From: Ancylobacter sonchi
GTDB lineage: Bacteria > Pseudomonadota > Alphaproteobacteria > Rhizobiales > Xanthobacteraceae
DNA length: 64,000 nucleotides
Direction: 5' to 3'
Assembly (NCBI RefSeq): GCF_018390695.1
Contig: NZ_JAHBGF010000036.1
Location: 186,001-250,000 of the forward strand
Under the pieces are notes generated by a model that was not told where the DNA came from, did not search any database, and was given only the letters and a program-made list of their open reading frames with translations. Below are positions 25,552 to 34,110 of this stretch, piece after piece (position 1 is the first letter of the stretch; each line of letters opens with the position of its first letter). Both the position numbers and the translations under genes were made by a program.

Positions 25552-27546
25552 ATGCTTCGCCTCAACCGCCCGCTGCTCGCCATGGGCTTGACCGCGAGCC
25601 TGCTCGCCACCGCCGCGGCTCTACCGGCCGCCGCCCAGAACGCGCCAGTGCGGCTGGCTCAGGCCGGGCCGCCACAGGGAGGCGCCAGCCTCGACGTCAA
25701 CGTGTTCTACGACCAGCTCGGCGACTACGGCTCCTGGGTCCAGCACCCCGACTACCAGTACGTGTTCGTGCCCTCCAATGTCGGGCCGGGCTGGCGGCCC
25801 TATCAGGAAGGGCGCTGGGTGTGGACGGATGCCTATGGCTGGTACTGGGAATCCTACGAGCCGTTCGGCTGGGCGACCTATCATTACGGCCGCTGGGGCT
25901 ATGACCCGGCCTATGGCTGGTTCTGGGTGCCGGGCGACACCTGGGCGCCGGCCTGGGTGACCTGGCGCCGCGGCGGCGGGCGCACCGGCTGGGCGCCGAT
26001 CGGCCCCGACCGCGCCGGCTATGCCGTCGGCCGCCCCGTCGCCTATGCGCCGCCGGTGGCGGAAAGCTGGGTGTTCGTCGAGGATCGCTACATGGGCGAG
26101 GAGGACCTCTCGCCCTATGTCGCGCCGATCCCGGCCATCGGCACCTATCTGCGGGCGGCGCCCGACTATTACGAGCCGAGCTGGAACGACGGCTACTACG
26201 TCAATCGCGGCTTCGGCGCCGATGTCTACGGCCCGCCGATCCGCGAGCGCATGGTCTCGCGCGATGTGGTCTATGTCGATCGCCAGGACGAGCTGTTCTA
26301 CAACGCCGGTACGCTGGCGATCTTCGCGCCGTTCATCGCCTTCGGCGACCGCTACGCGCCGCCGCCGCGCTATGAGCGCCAGATCGATCCCGGCCGCCGC
26401 CCGCTCATCCGGCAATATGTCCGCGAGGACCGCAACATGGGCGGCCCGGCCGGCCTGTTCGCGCCTTCGGCGGCGCTCCTGGGCGCGCTGGAGCCGGATC
26501 AGCGGCGCGAACTGCGCGAGCGCCGCTATGGCGACCCGGACGGCTACCGCCGCGACCTCGACCGCATCGAGCGCGACCGTGCCGACCGCATCCGCCAGCT
26601 GCGCCGCGAGGCCGATTCGCGCTCCGACACGCTGGAGCGCGAACGCCGGCAGGCGGTGGAGCAGCGCCGCCAGCAGATGGACCGCATCCGCGACGAGCAG
26701 CGCACGCGGGCGGAGCGGGTGAATGCCCGCCCGGACGCCGTGCCCGGCCCGCGCCCGGGCATGCCGCCGGGGGCGCGTCCCGACGCCCGCCCGGATATGC
26801 CCGCGCCCCGGCCCGGCCTGCCGCCGGGCGCCGGCCCCGATGCGGGAGCGCCTCGCCCCGGCCAGCCGCCGGGCCCACGCCCGGACCAGCTGCGCGCCAA
26901 TCAGCAGCAGGACATCGAACGCCGCCGCGTCGAGCAGGACCAGCAGCGCCAGCAGATGGAACAGCGCCGCCAGCAGGCCGACCAGCAGCGTCAGCAGCAG
27001 GACCAGCAGCGGCAGCAGATGGAGCAACGGCGGCAGCAGGCCGATCAGCAGCGCCAGCAGCAGGACCAACGCCGCCAGCAGGCTGACCAGCAACGGCAGC
27101 AGCAGGACCAGCAGCGGCAACAGTTGGAACAGCGGCGGCGGGAGCAAGCTGACCAGCAGCGCCAGCAGCAGGAGCAGCGGCGCCAGCAGGCTGACCAGCA
27201 GCGCCAGCAACAGGAGCAGCGGCGCCAGCAGGCTGACCAGCAGCGCCAGCAACAGGAGCAGCGGCGCCAGCAGGCTGACCAGCAGCGCCAGCAACAGGAC
27301 CAGCGCCGCCAGCAGGCCGACCAACAGCGCCAGCAACAGGAGCAGCGTCGCCAGCAGGCCGACCAGCAGCGTCAGCAGCAGCAGGACCAGCGCCGCCAGC
27401 AGATGGAGCAACGCCGTCAGCAGGCCGATCAGCAACGCCAGCAGCAGGAGCAGCGGCGCGGGCCGCCGCCGCAGCAGGGCGGCGGCAACGACGGCGGCGG
27501 GGGTGGCCGGCCGAGGCCGCTGCCGCCGCAGCAGCAAGACCAGTAG
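25552..27546 (+). CDS. Secreted DUF6600-like protein with long Gln/Arg repeat tail
   Basis: This 664-aa protein starts at ATG 25552 with GAGG seven bases upstream. Residues 1-29 form a signal peptide (MLRLNRPLLAMGLTASLL, cleavage near AAAQ). Residues about 45-150 are rich in Trp/Tyr/Gly with repeats such as GRWVWTDAYGWYW and GRWGYDPAYGWFWVPGDTW, the pattern I know from DUF6600-type proteins. The middle is Arg/Asp/Glu-rich and probably helical, then a Pro/Gly/Arg stretch, then about 190 residues of Gln/Arg-rich repeats (near 26890-27460), and a Gly-rich end. The protein should be exported to the periplasm or beyond. The function is unknown; the tail looks like a coiled or binding segment. A strong terminator follows. 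Confidence 0.82.
   Translation: MLRLNRPLLAMGLTASLLATAAALPAAAQNAPVRLAQAGPPQGGASLDVNVFYDQLGDYGSWVQHPDYQYVFVPSNVGPGWRPYQEGRWVWTDAYGWYWESYEPFGWATYHYGRWGYDPAYGWFWVPGDTWAPAWVTWRRGGGRTGWAPIGPDRAGYAVGRPVAYAPPVAESWVFVEDRYMGEEDLSPYVAPIPAIGTYLRAAPDYYEPSWNDGYYVNRGFGADVYGPPIRERMVSRDVVYVDRQDELFYNAGTLAIFAPFIAFGDRYAPPPRYERQIDPGRRPLIRQYVREDRNMGGPAGLFAPSAALLGALEPDQRRELRERRYGDPDGYRRDLDRIERDRADRIRQLRREADSRSDTLERERRQAVEQRRQQMDRIRDEQRTRAERVNARPDAVPGPRPGMPPGARPDARPDMPAPRPGLPPGAGPDAGAPRPGQPPGPRPDQLRANQQQDIERRRVEQDQQRQQMEQRRQQADQQRQQQDQQRQQMEQRRQQADQQRQQQDQRRQQADQQRQQQDQQRQQLEQRRREQADQQRQQQEQRRQQADQQRQQQEQRRQQADQQRQQQEQRRQQADQQRQQQDQRRQQADQQRQQQEQRRQQADQQRQQQQDQRRQQMEQRRQQADQQRQQQEQRRGPPPQQGGGNDGGGGGRPRPLPPQQQDQ
26930..27460 (+). 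repeat. Coding tandem repeats, Gln/Arg-rich, 42-bp period in the best part
   Basis: Imperfect units of about 14 residues (ADQQRQQQEQRRQQ and variants) run through this stretch. Between 27149 and 27316 four units repeat with an exact 42-bp period and only a few base differences, so unit gain or loss by slippage is likely between strains. Confidence 0.9.
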
Positions 27547-27593
27547 GCGCCGGCGCGCGCCGCAATCGACCAGACCAAACCCCGCACAAACAA

Positions 27594-27621
27594 AAACCCC
27601 GGCCCTCACGGGCCGGGGTTT
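27594..27621. terminator. Strong bidirectional intrinsic terminator
   Basis: A perfect 12-bp stem, AAACCCCGGCCC (27594-27605) with GGGCCGGGGTTT (27610-27621), has a four-base loop. It lies 48 bp past the Gln/Arg-repeat gene and 24 bp before the end of convergent leuA. The minus-strand tail (TTTTTGTTTG) is the better U-run, so it mainly serves leuA. Confidence 0.85.
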
Positions 27622-27644
27622 CGCTTATCGGATGGGCCGGAGGC

Positions 27645-29216
27645 TCACTCCGCCGCCGGGCTCGCCTGAGCATTGAGGCTCTGGCGCTTCGCCTGCAGCT
27701 TGTTGAGCGCGATGATATAGGCCTGCGCCGAGGCGACGAGCGTATCGGGATCCGAACCGCGGCCGGTGACCGCCTTGTCGTCCTCCTCCAGCCGCACCGA
27801 CACCTCGGCCTGCGCGTCGGTGCCCTCGGTGACGGCGTGCACCTGGTAGAGCGCCAGCTTCGCCGCATGCGGCACAATGGCCTTGATGCAGTTGAACACC
27901 GCATCCACCGGGCCGTTCCCCTCTTCCTCGACGGTGAAGCGGACGCCGTCGACTTCCATCTTCATGGTGGAGCGCTGCGGGCCGTGGCTGCCGGCGATCA
28001 CCGACAGCGACACCAGCTTCATCCGGTCATGCGCCACCGCGATGCCCTGATCGACCAGTGCCTCGATGTCCTCGTCGTAGACGACCTTCTTGCGGTCGGC
28101 CAAATCCTTGAAGCGGGTAAAGGCGTCGTTCAGCGCGTTCTCGCCCAATTCGTAGCCGAGCGCCTTCAGCTTGTCGCGGAAGGCGGCGCGGCCGGAATGC
28201 TTGCCCATCACCAGCGAGGTCTTGGTCACGCCGACGCTTTCCGGCGTCATGATCTCGTAGGTGGTGTTGTTCTTCAGCATGCCGTCCTGATGGATGCCGC
28301 TCTCATGCGCGAAGGCGTTCCGGCCGACGATCGCCTTGTTGTACTGCACCGGGAACGAGGTCACCGCCGACACCATCTTGGAGGCGCGCGTCAGCATGCC
28401 GGCCTCGATGCCGGTGGCGAAGGGCAGCACGTCCGCGCGGGTGCGAATCGCCATGACGATCTCTTCCAGCGCCGCATTGCCGGCGCGCTCGCCGAGGCCG
28501 TTGATGGTGCATTCGATCTGCCGCGCGCCGCCGGCCAACGCCGCCAGCGAGTTGGCGACCGCCAGGCCGAGGTCGTCATGGCAATGGGCGGAGAACACGA
28601 TCTTGTCGCCGCCGGGCACCCGGTCCATCAGATAGGCGCGCACCTGGCGGAACATCGCCTCATATTCCGACGGCGTCGCGTAGCCGACGGTGTCGGGCAG
28701 GTTGATGGTGGTGGCGCCGGCCTTCACCGCCGTCTCGACGCAGCGCGACAGATAGTCGATCGGGGTGCGGGTGGCGTCCATCGCCGACCACTCGACATCC
28801 GCGACGAGGTTGCGGGCCTGCGTCACCGTGGCGGTGATGATGTCGATCACCTGCTCCTGCGTCTTGCGCATCTGGTGCTCCAGATGGATCGGCGAGGTGG
28901 AGACGAAGGTGTGGATGCGTCCACGGCGCGCGTGCCGGACGGCCTCGCCGGCGCGGGCGATGTCGCCGGGAATGGCGCGGGCGAGACCCGCGACCACCGC
29001 ACGCTCGGTGCGCCGCGCGATCTCGGCGACGCTCTCGAAATCGCCATTGGAGGCGATCGGGAAGCCGGCCTCGATGACGTCGACGCCCATCGTGTCGAGC
29101 AGCTCGGCGACGTCCAGCTTCTCCTCGAAGGTCATCGAGGCGCCGGGGCACTGCTCGCCATCGCGCAAGGTGGTGTCGAAGATCACCACGCGGTCATGGG
29201 CGATATCGTTGGACAT
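27645..29216 (-). CDS. leuA: 2-isopropylmalate synthase
   Basis: LeuA (523 aa) condenses 2-oxoisovalerate with acetyl-CoA, the committed step of leucine synthesis. ATG 29216 has AAGGAAG upstream and gives VIFDTTLRDGEQCPGASMTF, the metal- and substrate-binding start of the TIM barrel. HCHDDLGLAVANSLAAL and CTINGLGERAGNAALEEIVM hold the second signature, and NAFAHESGIHQDG is present as expected. The C-terminal third (from about residue 390) is the leucine-feedback regulatory domain. The gene is probably governed by a leader peptide with clustered Leu codons located 126-230 bp upstream, described separately. Confidence 0.96.
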   Translation of the reverse strand: MSNDIAHDRVVIFDTTLRDGEQCPGASMTFEEKLDVAELLDTMGVDVIEAGFPIASNGDFESVAEIARRTERAVVAGLARAIPGDIARAGEAVRHARRGRIHTFVSTSPIHLEHQMRKTQEQVIDIITATVTQARNLVADVEWSAMDATRTPIDYLSRCVETAVKAGATTINLPDTVGYATPSEYEAMFRQVRAYLMDRVPGGDKIVFSAHCHDDLGLAVANSLAALAGGARQIECTINGLGERAGNAALEEIVMAIRTRADVLPFATGIEAGMLTRASKMVSAVTSFPVQYNKAIVGRNAFAHESGIHQDGMLKNNTTYEIMTPESVGVTKTSLVMGKHSGRAAFRDKLKALGYELGENALNDAFTRFKDLADRKKVVYDEDIEALVDQGIAVAHDRMKLVSLSVIAGSHGPQRSTMKMEVDGVRFTVEEEGNGPVDAVFNCIKAIVPHAAKLALYQVHAVTEGTDAQAEVSVRLEEDDKAVTGRGSDPDTLVASAQAYIIALNKLQAKRQSLNAQASPAAE

Positions 29217-29306
29217 TGGCGTTCTTCCTTCTGTCACGCAGCCGGCGCCCCGCTTGGGGTCTCTCATCGGCTCGGATCTGGGTATCTGAAGCGGTGCGGG
29301 CGTCAT

Positions 29307-29348
29307 CCCCTGAGCGCCCAGGCACGCAGCCCGGCCGGCCCTCAGGGG
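29307..29348 (-). promoter_or_regulatory. Inverted repeat over the stop of the leuA leader peptide
   Basis: CCCCTGAG (29307-29314 on the plus strand) pairs perfectly with CTCAGGGG (29341-29348), and the segment between is very GC-rich. The leader's TGA lies inside the upstream arm. In attenuators a structure here senses the ribosome position. No T-run follows before leuA, so whether it terminates, pauses or only sequesters is open. Confidence 0.5.
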
Positions 29349-29446
29349 CGGCTAAGAAGAAGCAGGCCGGACAGAAGGAGAGCGTTCCCCGCAAACCGCT
29401 TGGCGGTCGGGGTCGCGGAAGTGCAGCGGGCGGACGAATTCGTCAC
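29342..29446 (-). CDS. Leu-rich leader peptide of leuA (LeuL candidate)
   Basis: This is a 34-codon frame from GTG 29446 to TGA 29342, with GAGAG about nine bases upstream of the GTG. Its end reads AGNALLLSGLLLLSRP, so seven of the last twelve to sixteen codons are Leu; four of them are CTT, a codon the surrounding genes avoid. A promoter-like pair precedes it and an inverted repeat covers its stop. This matches the plan of a transcription attenuator, in which scarce Leu-tRNA stalls the ribosome and lets leuA be transcribed. Leucine leaders are established in enterobacteria and have been predicted in alphaproteobacteria; this one is my inference from sequence. Confidence 0.65.
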   Translation of the reverse strand: MTNSSARCTSATPTAKRFAGNALLLSGLLLLSRP

Positions 29447-29479
29447 GGCTCGGCTCTCGCGAGGTTGCTCTCTGGCTTC

Positions 29480-29509
29480 GTCATAATGGAAACAGGCCGG
29501 GGCTGGCAA
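29480..29509 (-). promoter_or_regulatory. Candidate sigma-70 promoter of leuL-leuA
   Basis: On the minus strand TTGCCA (29504-29509) and TATGAC (29480-29485) are 18 bp apart. Transcription would begin near 29473, about 27 nt before the leader's GTG, a sensible distance. The -10 is a four of six match. Confidence 0.4.
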
Positions 29510-29583
29510 GCCCTCTCGGATCCCCCTCTCGGATCCCCCTCTCGCAAACGCCCGCCCGCGCACCCGCCCGCGCCGCCGACGGA

Positions 29584-32142
29584 TCAACCGGCCGCCGGCA
29601 GCGGGCGCACGCCATAGAGCTCGCGCAGCGCCGCGATGAGCACGTCGCGGTCATAGGGCTTGGCCAGCACGCGGACATGGCCGCTATCGGCCGGGATCAT
29701 CGAGCGGTCGCCATAGCCGGTGGCGAAGACGAAGGGCACGCCGCGGCGGTTCAGCTCCTCCGCCACCGATGCCGAGGTGCCGGAGCCGAGATTGACGTCG
29801 AGCACCGCGATGTCTGGCGTGTAGTCGCTCAGCTTGCGCAGCGCGTCGGCCGCCGAGGCGGCGGTGGTGATGCGGGAGATGCCGGCCTCGCCCATCATGA
29901 ACTCGACGTCCATGGCGATGATCATCTGGTCCTCGACCAGCAGCACCGAGGCCTCGGCGAGCGATACCGGCTCCGCCGACGCCGCGTCGGCACCACCCGC
30001 CCCGTCATCCTCGCCGACATCGCCGGTGGCGATGTGGCGGGCCGGCAGCCGCAGCCGTGCGGAGAACCCCTCCGGCTCGTAGCGCATCTCGCTGTCACCG
30101 CCGAGATCGTAGGGAATGCTGCGCTCGATCAGCGCGGTACCGAAGCCGTTGCGTCCCGGCCGGCGCACAAGCGGGCCGCCGCGCTCGCGCCAGAACATCT
30201 CGGCGTCGCCGCCGGCATCGACGCTCCAATGCACCTCGACCTGGCCGCCCGGCCGTGACAGCGCACCATATTTGGCGGCATTGGTGGCGAGCTCGTGCAG
30301 CACCAGCGCCATAACCGAGAAGGCGCGCGCATCGAGCCACACCGCCGGCCCGCGCAGGCTGGTGCGCGCGGCGCCGCCGCCATAGGGCGACAGCTCGGCG
30401 CGCAGGAGGTCGATCAGCGCCCCGCCGCCGGCGCCGCGCACCACCTGGTCATGGGCCAGCGCCAGCGCCTGGATGCGCCCGCGCAGCGAGGCGACGTAGT
30501 CCTCGACGGTGCGCCCGTCCTGCGCGGAATGCTCGACCAGCGACTTGATCACCGCCAGGATGTTCTTCACCCGGTGGTTCAGTTCCTCGTTGAGCAGGCG
30601 CTGGCGGGTGTCGGCCTGCTCCCGCTCCTCCGCCATGATCTCGTTGTGGCGCAGCACGATCTCGACCAGCGCGGAGCGCGCCGCCTCGGCGATCTCGCGG
30701 TCGGCGTCGGTCCACGGGCTGGCGCGGCGGCGCACCGTCTCCTTCCAGATCGCGAAGCTCTTGCGCGGGGTGAGCCGATCGCCATGCGGTCCGGTCTCAT
30801 AGTGCTTTTCCGGCCGGCCGGCCCAGGCCAGCGTCTGCACGATCTCGCGGCGGAAGAACAGCAGGTAGTCGCGCGGCAGCTGCGACAGCGGCAGGACGAG
30901 CACGCCGGCGGCCGATTCCCAGAACGCCTCGGCGGCCGGCCAGACCTCGACCAGCGAATCCACCGACCAGACCCGGCCCTGCGCCTGCGTGCCGATGAAG
31001 GCCGCCAGCTCCGGTATCGCCGAGGCCGGCGGGGTGACGCCATGCGCGGTCCATTGACCGCCGAGCCACAGGCCGACGCCGTCGCAGGGCATCAGGCTGG
31101 CGAACTCCTCGATATTGCCGCGCAGCAGCTCGCCGACATCGGCATGCTGCGAAGCGCGGCGCAGGAAGCGGTCGAGGCTGGCACGGGCGGCGGTGGCGAC
31201 CGCCAGCGTGCGCTTCTGCTTCAGCGCGTGCAGGTGCAACGAGAAGAACGCGCCGAACATCTCCACCGCCGCGCGCTGCGCCATCGGCAGCGCGCGCGGC
31301 GAATAGTGGTGGCAGGCGATCAACCCCCACAGCACGCCGTCGACCAGAACCGAGATCGACATGGAGGCGGCGACCCCCATGTTCTTCAGATATTCGAGGT
31401 GGATCGGCGAGACCGCACGCAGATGCGCGTGCGACAGGTCGAGCGGCCGGCCGAAATCGTCGAGCTCCGGCACGAGGCCGCAGCGCTCGCCCCGCGCGTC
31501 GCCGATGACGCGGATGATGTTGCGGATGTAGAGCTCGCGGGCCTGCCGGGGGATGTCGCCGGCAGGAAACCACTGGCCGATAAAGCTTTCCAGCTCCGGC
31601 AGCTTGTCCTCGCCGACCACCTGCCCGGCGCCGTCCTGCGAGAAGCGGTAGACCATCACCCGGTCATAGCCGAGCGCCTCGCGCACCACGCGCGGGGTCT
31701 GGGTAAGCAACTCGTCGACCGAGATTTCCCGGGCGATGCGGGCGATCATGGTGCGGGCGATGTCGAGCGCCGGCCCGTGCTCGTCGCAGTGCGGCTCGAA
31801 CTCGACGATGCCGGCCCCGCCGGAGCGGTGCACGGCGACGTCGAAGCTGGCGCCCGATTCGGCGGCGACGCCGAAGATCAGGCGCGGCGGCATGCCCTCC
31901 TGCGTGTCGGCCAGCACGGCGCCAATGCGGGCCGCAGCCTTCGCGCCGACGAGATCGGCCAGGCTGCGGCCCTGCATCGCCTCGTCGGAGCCGAGGAAGG
32001 CCGGTGCGTTGGACGACCAGCGCAGCAGCCGGCCGTCATCGAGGGCGCTGACCAGCAGGCAGCCATGGGGCTGGGTACTGCCGGGAATGTGGATCGGCTC
32101 GCGGTCGCAATTGGTGAGGTCGACGACCTCAGCCGACGGCAT
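29584..32142 (-). CDS. Bacteriophytochrome-HWE histidine kinase-response regulator fusion
   Basis: This red/far-red light sensor kinase has 852 aa. Domains in order are: PAS with biliverdin-attaching C12 (NCDREPIHIPGSTQPHG), GAF to about residue 320 with PAGDIPRQARELY (usually PASDIP; Ser is Gly here), conserved His residues in SPIHLEYLKNMG and IACHHYSPR, and PHY with the tongue motif PRKSFAIWKETV near 457. The HWE kinase follows with phospho-H523 in ELNHRVKNILAVIKSLV, LHELATNAAKYGALS and the W-x-E of FWRERGG. A receiver domain with D782 (VLDVNLG) and LAKPYD ends the protein. ATG 32142 overlaps the heme oxygenase stop by 14 bp. Output could be intramolecular phosphotransfer. Confidence 0.93.
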   Translation of the reverse strand: MPSAEVVDLTNCDREPIHIPGSTQPHGCLLVSALDDGRLLRWSSNAPAFLGSDEAMQGRSLADLVGAKAAARIGAVLADTQEGMPPRLIFGVAAESGASFDVAVHRSGGAGIVEFEPHCDEHGPALDIARTMIARIAREISVDELLTQTPRVVREALGYDRVMVYRFSQDGAGQVVGEDKLPELESFIGQWFPAGDIPRQARELYIRNIIRVIGDARGERCGLVPELDDFGRPLDLSHAHLRAVSPIHLEYLKNMGVAASMSISVLVDGVLWGLIACHHYSPRALPMAQRAAVEMFGAFFSLHLHALKQKRTLAVATAARASLDRFLRRASQHADVGELLRGNIEEFASLMPCDGVGLWLGGQWTAHGVTPPASAIPELAAFIGTQAQGRVWSVDSLVEVWPAAEAFWESAAGVLVLPLSQLPRDYLLFFRREIVQTLAWAGRPEKHYETGPHGDRLTPRKSFAIWKETVRRRASPWTDADREIAEAARSALVEIVLRHNEIMAEEREQADTRQRLLNEELNHRVKNILAVIKSLVEHSAQDGRTVEDYVASLRGRIQALALAHDQVVRGAGGGALIDLLRAELSPYGGGAARTSLRGPAVWLDARAFSVMALVLHELATNAAKYGALSRPGGQVEVHWSVDAGGDAEMFWRERGGPLVRRPGRNGFGTALIERSIPYDLGGDSEMRYEPEGFSARLRLPARHIATGDVGEDDGAGGADAASAEPVSLAEASVLLVEDQMIIAMDVEFMMGEAGISRITTAASAADALRKLSDYTPDIAVLDVNLGSGTSASVAEELNRRGVPFVFATGYGDRSMIPADSGHVRVLAKPYDRDVLIAALRELYGVRPLPAAG

Positions 32143-32683
32143 CGACCGGCCTTTCGAACGCCGCCCCGGCGGCGGCGAACGTGGCGAGCGCGGCCCCGAC
32201 CGTGCGGTCCATGTCGAACGGCTCGGCCGCCTCGAGCTGGGTGAGGAAGGTGGGCCAGCTATCGCGATCCCCCGCCTGCGCCGCGAGGTGGCGGGCGCCG
32301 GTCGCTTCGTCGAAGCCGATCTCGGCAGCGCGGCGATGCAGCACGCGGGCACCTAGGCCCGAGCCCTCCAGCACATAGAGGACGCCGAGCAGATCGGCCG
32401 GCGCGATGTCGAGGGCCGGCGGGGCGGGCGGCAGCTCGACGTCGAGATCATCGAGATCGGCGCGCAGCAGCGCGGTCAGCGGCTTCGGCCGCCAGTCGCC
32501 GAACTCGGCGGGCCAGGTCACCCGGTCGAGTCCGGCTTCCGCCGCGTGGCGGAACACATATTGTCCCTTGAGATAGCGGACATAGTCGAGCCGGCTGTCA
32601 AAGCCGCCGACACTGGCGTCGAGTTCGGCGTGAGCGTCTTTCGTCAGGGCGCGCAGGGCATGGCGCCGGGAATCGTGGTGCAT
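32129..32683 (-). CDS. Biliverdin-forming heme oxygenase of the phytochrome operon (BphO type)
   Basis: This 184-aa helical protein of the heme oxygenase family makes biliverdin IX-alpha, the phytochrome chromophore. The proximal heme His is in LTKDAHAELDASVGGFDS, and the distal helix Gly-rich part is LLGVLYVLEGSGLGARVLHRRA. ATG 32683 is taken as start; a TTG four codons upstream is possible, and neither has a clear ribosome site. The stop lies 14 bp inside the bacteriophytochrome gene, so the two are co-translated, the usual arrangement of sensor and chromophore enzyme. Confidence 0.88.
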   Translation of the reverse strand: MHHDSRRHALRALTKDAHAELDASVGGFDSRLDYVRYLKGQYVFRHAAEAGLDRVTWPAEFGDWRPKPLTALLRADLDDLDVELPPAPPALDIAPADLLGVLYVLEGSGLGARVLHRRAAEIGFDEATGARHLAAQAGDRDSWPTFLTQLEAAEPFDMDRTVGAALATFAAAGAAFERPVDAVG

Positions 32684-32772
32684 CGGCAGACACAAATTGG
32701 GGCCGCCGGAACCGCCCGGCGTGGAATACCCGTAAAAACGATCTAGCCGCTGAAGCGTTCCCCGACCACCAA

Positions 32773-33996
32773 CTAAATTTCCGATTTGGCCAGCGCGCGC
32801 TCGTCATCGGTGATGAAGTCGCGGATCACCGGCACCGCGTCGCGCTCATTGGCCAGCAGCAGCTGGTAGACCATGTTCGAGCCGTGCAGGAAGCCGAGCT
32901 CGACGGCGACGAGGTAGAACTCCCACATGCGGGCGAAGCGCTCGCCCATCATGGCCACCACTTCCGGGCGCTTGGCCTCGAAGTTCAGCCGCCAATGGTG
33001 GATGGTCCAGTAATAGTGCAGGCGCAGCATCTCGCAGTCGCCCACCCACATGCCGGTGCGCTCCAGCGAGGCGAACACCTCGGACATCGCCGGCACATAG
33101 CCGCCGGGGAAGATGTATTTGCGGATGAACGGCGCGGTGGAGCCGGGCGGCGACATGCGGCCGATGGCGTGGATCATCGCCCAGCCGCCGGGCACCAGCA
33201 GACGCTTGATGGTGTTGAAATAGTCGTCGAAATGATTGACGCCGACATGCTCCATCATGCCGACCGACACCACGCGGTCGAAGGTGCCGGTGAGCTCGCG
33301 ATAGTCGCGCTCGAAGAAGGTGATGCGGTCGAGCACGCCCGCCTCGGCGGCGCGCTTCTTCGATTCGGCCAGCTGCTCGGTAGCGACGTTGATGGCGGTG
33401 ACATGGGCGCCCTGCTTCGCCAGATAGATGGCGAGCGCCCCCCAGCCCGAGCCGATCTCCGCCACCCGCATGCCGGGCTTCAATTGCAGCTTGGCGGCGA
33501 TGTGGCGCAGCTTGGCCCATTGCGCCTCCTCCAGCGACGCCTCGGGCGTCGGGAAATAGGCGCAGGAATAGATCATCTGGCTGTCGAGCCAGAGCCGGTA
33601 GAAATCCGGCGGATTGTCGTAATGGCTCTGGGCGTTCTTCGCCGCCTTGCCGAGCGCGTTGGCCTGGTGCCAGCGCTTCAGCGACCGCCACGAGCGGCGC
33701 AGCGCCTGCTGCACCGGGTGCGAGGCCAGTCCCTTGCGGTTGATCGAGAACAGATAGAGGAAATCATAGACGGTCGAGCCGTTCTCGAAGGTGAGCCGGC
33801 CATCCATATAGGCCTCGGCCATCACCAGCTCGGGATTGAGGAACAGCTCACGGTCGAGCTTGCCGTCGTGCAGCCGCATGGTGACGCTCGGTCCGTCCTT
33901 CCCCGAGCCGAAAGCGTGTTCCTTGCCCGTCTCGTCGATGACGACGAGCCGACCCTTGTCGACGAAACGCTTGAGGAGATGCGGAAGGAGGAACAT
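32773..33996 (-). CDS. cfa: Cyclopropane-fatty-acyl-phospholipid synthase
   Basis: This SAM-dependent enzyme (407 aa) adds a methylene bridge to unsaturated membrane lipids, typically in stationary phase or under acid stress. The N-terminal lipid-associated domain reads LNPELVMAEAYMDGRLTFE. The middle SYDVG-like block is HYDNPPDFYRLWLDSQMIYSCAYF, and the SAM site is MRVAEIGSGWGALAIYLAKQG near residue 185. MEHVGVNHFDDYF, IRKYIFPGGYVP and the C-terminal EFYLVAVELGF follow. The length fits the family. It stands alone on the minus strand, with 76-113 bp spacers on each side. Confidence 0.94.
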   Translation of the reverse strand: MFLLPHLLKRFVDKGRLVVIDETGKEHAFGSGKDGPSVTMRLHDGKLDRELFLNPELVMAEAYMDGRLTFENGSTVYDFLYLFSINRKGLASHPVQQALRRSWRSLKRWHQANALGKAAKNAQSHYDNPPDFYRLWLDSQMIYSCAYFPTPEASLEEAQWAKLRHIAAKLQLKPGMRVAEIGSGWGALAIYLAKQGAHVTAINVATEQLAESKKRAAEAGVLDRITFFERDYRELTGTFDRVVSVGMMEHVGVNHFDDYFNTIKRLLVPGGWAMIHAIGRMSPPGSTAPFIRKYIFPGGYVPAMSEVFASLERTGMWVGDCEMLRLHYYWTIHHWRLNFEAKRPEVVAMMGERFARMWEFYLVAVELGFLHGSNMVYQLLLANERDAVPVIRDFITDDERALAKSEI

Positions 33997-34110
33997 GCGC
34001 GAGACGACCCGGACCGGAGAAAACCGGCGGCATCGGGCATGGCAGGACCCGCTCTGTCAAGCGAGGCGCCCGCCATGCAGCCGCTCGACCGCAGGCAGCG
34101 GCCGGGAAAT

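Noticed and set aside
26930-27460. Regular 42-bp repeats resembling a CRISPR array
   Set aside because: Units are adjacent with no unique spacers, and they lie in frame inside a coding gene; no cas gene is near.
25621-27904. Leftward Leu-rich and Ala/Gly-rich frames across the Gln/Arg repeat gene
   Set aside because: They are reverse readings of CAG/CGC-rich repeats; the Leu-run is an artefact of reading poly-Gln codons backwards.
29511-29545. Direct repeat CTCTCGGATCCCC near the leuA promoter as a regulator site
   Set aside because: Two short adjacent copies upstream of the -35, more likely slippage; no dyad.
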